14,614 nucleotides of DNA from Bacteroidales bacterium. GTDB lineage: Bacteria > Bacteroidota > Bacteroidia > Bacteroidales > UBA932. Below are positions 6,878 through 12,730 of this stretch, in pieces; within the stretch, counting starts at the first letter, position 1, and each line of letters starts with the position of its first letter. The stretch covers positions 1 to 14,614 of the forward strand of contig JALNXR010000023.1 in assembly GCA_023230265.1 (NCBI GenBank), given 5' to 3'. The position numbers and the translations under genes were made by a program. The notes beneath the pieces were generated by a model that searched no databases, was not told the origin of the DNA, and saw only the letters and a list, made by a program, of their open reading frames with translations.

Positions 6878-7599
6878 TGGAAAACTGGCAGGCAAGGACA
6901 GAAATGCTTTTAGGGAGGGAGATCCTCTCCTCTTTAAAGGATAGAAGGGTGGCTGTAGTGGGGCTGGGAGGGGTAGGATCATCCGCAGCAGAGATGCTTG
7001 CAAGATCAGGAGTCGGCAATCTGATGCTGCTGGATTCAGATGTTGTTCAACCGACAAATAAAAACCGCCAGCTTATCGCTCTGGAGAGCACAATAGGAAA
7101 AAGGAAATCAGAAGTTCTGTCAGCCAGACTGAGGGACATCAATCCGCTGATAAACATATGCGAGGTTGTGGAATTCCTTACAGCAGAGAATGTCGAATCG
7201 CTGTTTTCCGGATTTTCGCCTGAATACATTATCGATGCAATTGACACACTTTCCCCAAAGATATCCCTCATTAAATTTGCTCTTGCGAATGCAATCCCCA
7301 TAGTCAGTTCAATGGGTGCGGGAGCAAAATTCGACGGGACTAAGCTTCGTATCACAGACATCTCAAAATCTCACAACTGCCCTCTTGCATATATGCTTAG
7401 AAAAAGGCTGGGTAAGGAGGGTATTAAAAGTGGATTCAGAGTGGTTTTTTCTGAGGAACTTCCTATAAGTGAAGCGATAGTGCCTGTACAGGAGCAGAAT
7501 AAAAAATCGATGGTGGGCAGTGTCTCCTGGCTGCCCGTTATCTTTGGAGCCCTTTGTGCCCAGGAGGTTGTATGCAATCTGACCGGGCATAAATGTTAA
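6877..7599 (+). CDS. tcdA: tRNA threonylcarbamoyladenosine dehydratase, ThiF/E1-like
   Basis: This 240-aa protein matches TcdA (CsdL/YgdL), which uses ATP to dehydrate the t6A base at position 37 of ANN-decoding tRNAs to the cyclic form ct6A. It shows the E1-like adenylation fold: GLGGVGSSAAEMLARSGVG at 29-47, LLDSDVVQPTNKNRQ at 51-65 with D53, D55, N61 and R64, and an aspartate at 123 in AIDTLSPK. MGAGAKFDGTKLRITDISKS (146-165) is a characteristic TcdA segment, which separates it from ThiF and MoeB, and no CxxC zinc motifs are seen. E. coli TcdA has 268 aa. The ATG overlaps the mazG stop by one base. The next gene lies 53 bases on, behind its own promoter element. Confidence 0.88.
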   Translation: MENWQARTEMLLGREILSSLKDRRVAVVGLGGVGSSAAEMLARSGVGNLMLLDSDVVQPTNKNRQLIALESTIGKRKSEVLSARLRDINPLINICEVVEFLTAENVESLFSGFSPEYIIDAIDTLSPKISLIKFALANAIPIVSSMGAGAKFDGTKLRITDISKSHNCPLAYMLRKRLGKEGIKSGFRVVFSEELPISEAIVPVQEQNKKSMVGSVSWLPVIFGALCAQEVVCNLTGHKC

Positions 7600-7614
7600 T
7601 TGGGAAAATATCGT

Positions 7615-7622
7615 TACATTTG
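7615..7622 (+). promoter_or_regulatory. Bacteroidota-type -7 promoter element at the head of the GNAT/sensory cluster
   Basis: TACATTTG is an exact TAnnTTTG in the gap after tcdA, 30 bases before the ATG at 7653. It would start a transcript that can run from the GNAT-like gene to the ATPase gene ending at 12525, because no later gap in that stretch contains such an element. No good -33 match is seen. Confidence 0.5.
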
Positions 7623-7652
7623 CACTACCTAAACCCGACATAAAAATATCTT

Positions 7653-8768
7653 ATGCACATTACTGTTAAGGAGATACACTCCAAAAAGGATATCAGAGAG
7701 TTTATAAAATTTCCTCATAAACTATACAAAGACAACAGCAATTATGTACCTGTCCTGGATTCCGATCAGTACACCTCTCTTACAAAAAGCCCTTCTCTTG
7801 AGTACTGCAGAATAAGAATGTGGCTGGCCTTTTCTCCGGAGGGTGAAATTGTAGGAAGGATTGCAGCAATTATGAATCCGAGGGTCAACGAATACCAGGA
7901 AACAAAAAGAATCCGTTTCGGATGGTTTGATTTTGTGGATGACATTGAGGTCTCCGGCGCTCTTCTCAGAAAGGTGGAAGAGTGGGGAAGAGAGGAAGGG
8001 ATGTCAGAGATTCACGGCCCGCTGGCTTACAACACCTGGGGCAGGCAGGGAATGCTTACTGAGGGATTCGAAAACACTCCGCCGGCAAACTGCCTGTATA
8101 ACTATGCTTACTATCCTAAACATATAGAAACCCTTAATTACAGCAAACAGGTAGAGTGGATTCAGATAAAAATCACGGCCAACGTGGGGGTTCCTGATAA
8201 ACTCAAAAGGCTCAACGATTTATTGCTCAAGAAATATAATCTCAGGATTATGGAGATAAAAGAGTTTAAGAGAGACAAGGATTTGCTGATGGATTTCTTT
8301 AGAAGTTATAACGAGAGCTTCAGGAACATTGACAATTTCGTGCCTCTGACAGTGCCTGAGATATTAAAGATAGGTAAGGATTACATGGGTATGCTGGATC
8401 CTGATCTTACCTGTATCGTTGTGGACCAAAACAGGAGAGTTGCCGCTTTTGCTGTATGTTTCCCCAGTCTGTCGGAACCTCTCAAAAAAGCAAAAGGTTC
8501 TCTCTGGCCGTTTGGATGGTACTATCTTATGAAAGGATTAAAAAAATACAGATCTATAGATTTAATGCTGCTGGGTGCTGCACCCGAGTGGCAGAACAAG
8601 GGTATATCCTCAATAATACACACTTATCTTGCCACAAGATTTAAGGAGCTGAGCATTGACTATGCAATTACAAATCCCCAGGCAGAGGATAACTCTGTGT
8701 ATAAGGTGTGGGAATCCTATGAGCATGTACCCTATATGAGAAGAAGATGCTATATTAAAAATTTGTAA
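7653..8768 (+). CDS. Large GNAT-like N-acyltransferase (YghO-like), substrate unknown
   Basis: This 371-aa cytosolic protein begins with ITVKEIHSKKDIREFIKFPHKLYKDNSNYVP, the pattern of a family of large GNAT-fold proteins in Bacteroidota and of E. coli YghO. A central region, IHGPLAYNTWGRQGML (120-134), is a family hallmark. The C-terminal half looks like the acyl-CoA-binding GNAT core: LMLLGAAPEWQNKGISSIIH at 304-323 contains the Q-x-x-G-x motif of the pyrophosphate-binding loop, followed by NPQAEDNSVYKVWE. The length suggests two GNAT folds. No substrate is known to me. The stop lies 12 bases before the first DRTGG gene and there is no promoter between them, so it may be co-transcribed with the hydrogenase-associated sensory genes, although a functional link is not shown. 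Confidence 0.75.
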   Translation: MHITVKEIHSKKDIREFIKFPHKLYKDNSNYVPVLDSDQYTSLTKSPSLEYCRIRMWLAFSPEGEIVGRIAAIMNPRVNEYQETKRIRFGWFDFVDDIEVSGALLRKVEEWGREEGMSEIHGPLAYNTWGRQGMLTEGFENTPPANCLYNYAYYPKHIETLNYSKQVEWIQIKITANVGVPDKLKRLNDLLLKKYNLRIMEIKEFKRDKDLLMDFFRSYNESFRNIDNFVPLTVPEILKIGKDYMGMLDPDLTCIVVDQNRRVAAFAVCFPSLSEPLKKAKGSLWPFGWYYLMKGLKKYRSIDLMLLGAAPEWQNKGISSIIHTYLATRFKELSIDYAITNPQAEDNSVYKVWESYEHVPYMRRRCYIKNL

Positions 8769-8780
8769 TTCTTGAATTAT

Positions 8781-9125
8781 ATGAAAATCAGCAAAATTTG
8801 TGAGCTGGTCAATGGAAGTATAGTGTGTGGGGAGTCAAAAAAGGATGAAGAGGTTGAGTATGCCTTTGCATCGGATCTTATGAGTGATGTACTTACTGTA
8901 AGAAGTGGCAATTTCATACTTATCACGGGGCTTGCCAATGTCCAGTCGGTAAGGACTGCAGAGATGTCTGATGTCTCTTTTATGCTTGTATGCAGGGATA
9001 AGGAGGTAACCCCGGCGATGATTGAGGTTGCCGATGAGAGTAATATTCTGATTGTAAGGAGTCCTTTCTCCATGTTCCGCTGCTCAGGGATTTTGTTTAA
9101 AGAGGGACTCAAACCGGTTTTTTAG
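8781..9125 (+). CDS. DRTGG-domain protein (first of two)
   Basis: This 114-aa single-domain protein (MKISKICELVNGSIVCG ... FASDLMSDVLT ... FILITGLANVQSVRTAEM ... NILIVRSPFSMFRCSGIL) fits stand-alone DRTGG domains. The domain otherwise occurs in phosphotransacetylases and CBS proteins and probably binds a small ligand or protein partner. The core motif is ASDLMSDV rather than literally DRTGG. A paralogue lies at 10929-11261 with the matching TSDLLSDV. Stand-alone DRTGG genes commonly accompany [FeFe]-hydrogenase loci in anaerobes, which strengthens the call. A TTG at 8772 in frame is a less likely start than the ATG at 8781. The next gene starts one base after its stop, so translation is probably coupled. 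Confidence 0.75.
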   Translation: MKISKICELVNGSIVCGESKKDEEVEYAFASDLMSDVLTVRSGNFILITGLANVQSVRTAEMSDVSFMLVCRDKEVTPAMIEVADESNILIVRSPFSMFRCSGILFKEGLKPVF

Positions 9126-9126
9126 T

Positions 9127-9543
9127 ATGTTGACTGAATATAATGTAGAAGGGGGAGATTTTACACGTGCGGGATATGCATCCTCCCAGATAAAGAAAAC
9201 ATTAAAAAACTTAAATATATCACCGGAAATAATTAAAAGAGTGGTAGTTGCTCTGTACGAAGCTGAGGTTAACATAGTGGCTCATGCATTCAAGGGTGTG
9301 ATATCAGCCGATATCTCCAACAGCGGAATTAAACTAGTGCTTGAAGATGAAGGGCCGGGGATTCCCGATATTGACATGGCAATGACAAAAGGGTACTCCA
9401 CGGCATCCTCCAGGGTGAGGGAGATGGGATTCGGAGCGGGAATGGGATTGCCCAATATTAAGGATAACGCAGATCGTTTTAATATTGTCTCGAGAGTGGG
9501 TGAGGGGACAAGGGTGACAATTGAAATAGATTTTGCCGGATAG
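9127..9543 (+). CDS. RsbW-like ATP-binding protein (anti-sigma-factor-type HATPase)
   Basis: This 138-aa protein is essentially one GHKL/HATPase domain of the anti-sigma serine-kinase type. The N box reads YEAEVNIVAHA (44-54; N49, H53), the G1 box DEGPGIPDI (74-82), and the G2 loop GFGAGMGLPNIKD (101-113). RsbW and SpoIIAB kinases phosphorylate serine on an anti-sigma antagonist and hold sigma factors. No antagonist (STAS) or sigma gene is present in this window, so the partner is unknown. The DRTGG protein encoded one base upstream, or the hydrogenase-like protein encoded 23 bases downstream, are the nearest candidates. The length equals that of typical RsbW proteins (about 140-160 aa), and no extra domain is visible. 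Confidence 0.88.
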   Translation: MLTEYNVEGGDFTRAGYASSQIKKTLKNLNISPEIIKRVVVALYEAEVNIVAHAFKGVISADISNSGIKLVLEDEGPGIPDIDMAMTKGYSTASSRVREMGFGAGMGLPNIKDNADRFNIVSRVGEGTRVTIEIDFAG

Positions 9544-9566
9544 AGATTTTTGTATATTTTTATATA

Positions 9567-10898
9567 ATGAGCCAGACAACCTATCACAGAGCCCTCGAGA
9601 TAATGAGGGATGTATGCATCGGCTGCTCCCACTGCATGAAGGTGTGTCCGACAGAGGCACTCAGAGTCACCGGCGGAAAGGCTCACATTCATGTGGACTG
9701 GTGTATTGATTGCGGGGAGTGTTACAGAGTTTGCCCCACAAGGGCAATCAGAGTGATGGACGATGATTTCAAGCAGATTTACGAGTACAAACACAGACTT
9801 TTGTTAGTTCCCTCTGTTTTTTTTGCCCAGTTTGACAACAAGGTATCCAGAGAAACTGTCTGTTCCATAATCGGAGAGCTGGGCTTTACAGAGATAAGCA
9901 CAGTGGAACAGAGTGTGGATACACTTATAAGGGAGGAGAACGACTATCTCAAAAATTGCGTAAAACCTTCAATTTCTTCATTTTGCCCGGCAGTGGTAAG
10001 ACTTATCCAGGTGAGATTTCCTTCACTTCTTGACCATATTATGAAGCTGATACCTCCAATCGAAATAACCGCTCAGTATTTTAAGAGAAAGTATGCAGAG
10101 GAAGGAATCCCGGAGAGTGATCTGGGTATTTTCTACCTCACACCCTGCATCGGGAAAATAGCTGCCGTAAAATCCCCTGTAGGGGGGTATGAATCTCCCA
10201 TAACAGGGGTGATCAATATGGATTATTTCTACAACAAGGTTTACCTGGCGTTCAAACAACATATTCCGTTAACCAGTCAGGTTAAGGTTAGCAGGGAGCT
10301 CTCCTCCAAAGGAGTTCTCTTTCCTGTGACTGGGGGTGAATCAGTGCATATTGAGGGTAAAACACTGGCTATAGACGGGATGAATAATGTAATTGATTTT
10401 CTGGAGATGCTTGAGAACGAGGAGGTGGAAGGGTTTGATTTTCTCGAGCTCCGGGCGTGCGATCAGTCCTGTGCAGGTGGAATACTGTGCCACAGAAACC
10501 GATTTTTGGCTGCTGAGAGCATGAGAGAGTATGCGTCATCAATTTCTGACACACACTCTCTTGTTCCAGAGTATCTTAAACATTGTTCTGCCGTTATTCA
10601 CATGGATGAGATTGAGCCCCGTTCCATGATAAAGTATGACAGGGACATTGATGTGGCCCTTAAAAAAATGGAGGGTGCAAAGAAACTCAGAATGCTTTTC
10701 CCGGGAATAGATTGCGGTGCCTGCGGAGCGCCAAGTTGTGAAGCTCTTGCAGAAGATATTGTTAAGGATCAGGCTGATATTACTTCATGTATTTTCCTGA
10801 GAACCCTGTTTGAGAAAAGGGGTGAAATTACCCTGGAGGAGGCGGTCAGGATCATGGAGAAGATTTGGGGCAAAGACCGGTTCAATAAAGATTTATAG
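9567..10898 (+). CDS. [FeFe]-hydrogenase-like protein, probable H2/redox sensor (HydS, group C/D-like)
   Basis: The 443-aa protein has three parts. Residues 10-60 form a two-[4Fe-4S] ferredoxin (C17, C20, C23, C27 and C46, C49, C52, C56). Residues 75-345 are the H-cluster domain with ligands C140 (SSFCP), C194 (TPCIGK, with K197) and C298 and C302 (ELRACDQSCAGG), so all four cysteines expected to hold the H-cluster are present. Residues 378-408 carry IDCGACGAPSC plus C408, a separate [4Fe-4S] domain of the PF04060 type. In catalytic enzymes the L1 motif is TSCCP. Here the proton-relay cysteine is F139, and the methionines of MPC and ExMxC are T192 and R296. These changes, the lack of a PAS domain and the C-terminal cluster domain fit sensory group C/D enzymes (group D most closely) rather than the bifurcating HydA. 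It sits among ATPase, DRTGG and PHP genes, so I infer a hydrogen or redox sensor. Confidence 0.85.
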   Translation: MSQTTYHRALEIMRDVCIGCSHCMKVCPTEALRVTGGKAHIHVDWCIDCGECYRVCPTRAIRVMDDDFKQIYEYKHRLLLVPSVFFAQFDNKVSRETVCSIIGELGFTEISTVEQSVDTLIREENDYLKNCVKPSISSFCPAVVRLIQVRFPSLLDHIMKLIPPIEITAQYFKRKYAEEGIPESDLGIFYLTPCIGKIAAVKSPVGGYESPITGVINMDYFYNKVYLAFKQHIPLTSQVKVSRELSSKGVLFPVTGGESVHIEGKTLAIDGMNNVIDFLEMLENEEVEGFDFLELRACDQSCAGGILCHRNRFLAAESMREYASSISDTHSLVPEYLKHCSAVIHMDEIEPRSMIKYDRDIDVALKKMEGAKKLRMLFPGIDCGACGAPSCEALAEDIVKDQADITSCIFLRTLFEKRGEITLEEAVRIMEKIWGKDRFNKDL

Positions 10899-10928
10899 TG
10901 ATTATAGCTTAAAGATAAAAATAGTGGT

Positions 10929-11261
10929 ATGCTGCTTAAAGAGATTGCCGAAAAATTAAGTCTCAAAACCTTTACACCCCAGGTTGAGATGGCTAAAGAT
11001 GTAAAGGGTGGTTACACATCTGATTTGCTTTCTGATGTTATGGGAGCTTCAAAAGAGGGTGATCTATGGATCACTCTGCAAACTCATAAAAACATTGTTG
11101 CCGTTGCCTCTCTCAGAGAGCTTTCTGCAATAATCCTTGTCAAGGGTTTCGAACCTGACAGGGATACTGTAGAAGCTGCCACAGCAGAGAATATCCCCTT
11201 GTTGGGTACAGATTTACAGACCTTTGAGATTTCTGGCAGATTATATAATCTGTTAAAATGA
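10929..11261 (+). CDS. DRTGG-domain protein (second of two)
   Basis: This 110-aa protein (MLLKEIAEKLSLKTFT ... GGYTSDLLSDVMG ... DLWITLQTHKNIVAVASL ... NIPLLGTDLQTFEISGRL) has the same fold pattern as the protein at 8781-9125, with the shared SDLxSDV segment and a C-terminal 'xxLxTxxxxFExSGxL' helix. The two are paralogues with clearly different sequences, not a recent copy. Its stop overlaps the start of the PHP gene (ATGA), so the two products are made together. The ligand is unknown. By association, it may regulate or scaffold the hydrogenase-linked signalling proteins. Confidence 0.78.
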   Translation: MLLKEIAEKLSLKTFTPQVEMAKDVKGGYTSDLLSDVMGASKEGDLWITLQTHKNIVAVASLRELSAIILVKGFEPDRDTVEAATAENIPLLGTDLQTFEISGRLYNLLK

Positions 11262-11986
11262 TCCGGGCTGACCTGCACATACATACCGTTCTCTCTCCCT
11301 GCGGTGATCTGGAAATGACACCGCTGAACATCATTAAAAAAGCCAGGGAAAGATCTCTGGGAATCATTGGAATAACTGACCACAATTCAACTTTGCAATG
11401 CGGTGAGATAAGGAGAATAGGAGAGAGGGAGGGAATATCTGTATTGTGCGGGGCCGAAATTACCACAAAAGAGGAGGTTCATGTTGTGTGTCTGGTGGAT
11501 ACCGATAAACTTGCAACACTGCAGGAGTACCTTAACAAGTATCTGCCTCCTGTACCGAATAAGACCGATTTTTTCGGTTATCAGTTGGTTGTAAACGAGG
11601 ATGAGGAGGTTCTGTATCAGGAGCCATATCTTTTGATAAGTGCAATCAATCAGTCTATCAATCAGGTAGAAGCATTTATCCACTCCCTTGGAGGACTCTT
11701 TATACCTGCTCACATAGATAAGAGACAGAACTCTATATTGAGCCAGCTGGGTTTTTTCCCACCTGATCTTAAAGCAGATGCTGTGGAACTATCCGTGAAC
11801 TGTAATCTGCAGGAGTTTGTAAAAAACAACACCTTTCTGGCCGGCAGAGGGATAATAACCTCTTCTGATGCACACTACCCTGAGGATATAGGCAGTGCAT
11901 ATACCTTACTGAATCTTGATACACCGGATTCCGGGGAGATATCCTTTGAGAATGTAAAAAAGGCGATCTTAAAACTTGCTGTATGA
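11258..11986 (+). CDS. PHP-domain metal-dependent phosphoesterase
   Basis: This 242-aa protein carries a complete set of PHP-fold metal ligands: DLHIHT (H7, H9), GITDHN (D41, H42), E67 in CGAEITTKEEVHVV with H75, PAHID (H152) and SSDAHYPEDIG (D204, H206). PHP proteins hydrolyse phosphate esters such as histidinol phosphate, 3'-phosphorylated nucleotides or phosphoproteins (CpsB/YwqE act on phosphotyrosine). The substrate here is unknown. It overlaps the DRTGG gene by four bases upstream and the HATPase gene by four bases downstream (ATGA both times). Pairing with two ATPase-fold proteins makes a phosphoprotein or nucleotide signal a reasonable guess, but that is inference. Confidence 0.88.
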   Translation: MIRADLHIHTVLSPCGDLEMTPLNIIKKARERSLGIIGITDHNSTLQCGEIRRIGEREGISVLCGAEITTKEEVHVVCLVDTDKLATLQEYLNKYLPPVPNKTDFFGYQLVVNEDEEVLYQEPYLLISAINQSINQVEAFIHSLGGLFIPAHIDKRQNSILSQLGFFPPDLKADAVELSVNCNLQEFVKNNTFLAGRGIITSSDAHYPEDIGSAYTLLNLDTPDSGEISFENVKKAILKLAV

Positions 11987-12525
11987 AAGATATTGCGATG
12001 CATATACTGGATATTCTTCAGAACTCGGTTACTGCCGGAGCCGAAAATATCTCAGTGACAATTGATGAGGATATAAAAGGGAACAAACTCACCGTAATTG
12101 TCGAGGATGACGGGAAAGGGATGGATTCAGAGCAGGTAGAGCGTGTCACTGATCCATTTTTTACCTCCAGAACCACCAGAAAGGTTGGCTTGGGAATACC
12201 ACTTTTTAAACAGTCTGCAATTCAGTCAGGCGGTACATTTTTTATTGACTCTTTTCCCGGCCGGGGTACTGCCATTACAGCTCAATTTGTGTATGACAAT
12301 ATTGACAGGCTGCCCCTTGGTGATATTGCCAATGTTTTTGTCCTGACACTATCCTCAAACCCGTCTATTGAATTCAGACTCAAATATATTTATAACGGAT
12401 CGGTGTATATGTTTGATACCGTGGAAGTTAAAGAGGTGCTTGAAGGGGTGCCTCTTAGTGAACCCGGTGTAATAAAGGCTCTGACAGATATGATCAATGA
12501 GAATATTAAAGATTTGAAATGCTAA
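11983..12525 (+). CDS. Histidine-kinase-type ATPase (HATPase_c) without sensor or HisKA domain
   Basis: This 180-aa protein starts almost directly with a GHKL ATPase domain: N box DILQNSVTAGA (10-20, N14), G1 box EDDGKGM (41-47), F box DPFFTSR (57-63) and G2 box KVGLGIPLFK (67-76). No transmembrane, PAS or dimerisation/phosphoacceptor domain precedes it. The last 70 residues (110-180: PLGDIANVFVLTLSSN ... FDTVEVKEVL) belong to no family I recognise. Small proteins of this type are regularly encoded beside hydC/hydB in anaerobes. It may phosphorylate or bind another protein of the cluster, or only bind ATP. It begins inside the PHP gene stop (ATGA) and ends 205 bases before the ferredoxin-like gene. 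Confidence 0.85.
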   Translation: MKDIAMHILDILQNSVTAGAENISVTIDEDIKGNKLTVIVEDDGKGMDSEQVERVTDPFFTSRTTRKVGLGIPLFKQSAIQSGGTFFIDSFPGRGTAITAQFVYDNIDRLPLGDIANVFVLTLSSNPSIEFRLKYIYNGSVYMFDTVEVKEVLEGVPLSEPGVIKALTDMINENIKDLKC

Positions 12526-12658
12526 AGAGTAAAAATAGTCATATGAGCTGATAATGTGAACTATATCGTAAATCCCTCATTATTAAGTAATTTGAACCTG
12601 TCTAAAAGGCTGCAAATCAGAAGCTCACTAATAAATATTAATTAAAAAGTTAAAAATT

Positions 12659-12688
12659 TTTGCTTTTGCAATTTAATTACTAATTTTG
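12659..12688 (+). promoter_or_regulatory. Putative promoter of the hydrogenase structural genes (-33 TTTG, -7 TAATTTTG)
   Basis: The 205-base gap before the ferredoxin-like gene is very A+T-rich. It holds TAATTTTG at 12681-12688 (exact TAnnTTTG) with a TTTG at 12659-12662, 18 bases upstream, near the 19-21 spacing usual for Bacteroidota. A leader of about 36 bases to the ATG at 12731 follows. This is the only promoter in the window with both elements in nearly correct register. The rest of the gap (12526-12658) holds no ORF and no convincing hairpin. A TCATATGA palindrome at 12538-12545 is the only other symmetric feature. Confidence 0.6.
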
Positions 12689-12730
12689 ACCTAAATTGGA
12701 TACAAGTAAAAACCAAATAATCAATCATTT

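Noticed and set aside
9282..9794. Minus-strand ORF of 170 codons opposite the RsbW-like and hydrogenase-like genes
   Set aside because: It is antisense to two genes with diagnostic motifs and spans their junction. It has no family resemblance of its own.
9567..10898. Reading the hydrogenase-like gene as the catalytic bifurcating HydA
   Set aside because: At 443 aa it is shorter than HydA of HydABC complexes, lacks the N-terminal [2Fe-2S] parts, has SSFCP instead of TSCCP and has a C-terminal cluster domain. The catalytic gene is expected after hydB, outside the window.
12538..12545. TCATATGA palindrome as a regulator site
   Set aside because: It is a perfect 8-base palindrome, but the symmetry does not extend, so it cannot be distinguished from chance.
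12551..12570. Possible Rex (NADH/NAD+ sensor) operator, ATGTGAACTATATCGTAAAT, upstream of the hydrogenase genes
   Set aside because: The left half resembles TGTGAA, but the right half does not mirror it (TCGTAA instead of TTCACA). With no Rex gene in the window the match is too weak.
12661..12672. Possible hairpin TTGC-TTTT-GCAA next to the hydrogenase promoter
   Set aside because: Arms of only four bases in very A+T-rich DNA are expected by chance, and it lies between the -33 and -7 elements rather than after a gene.
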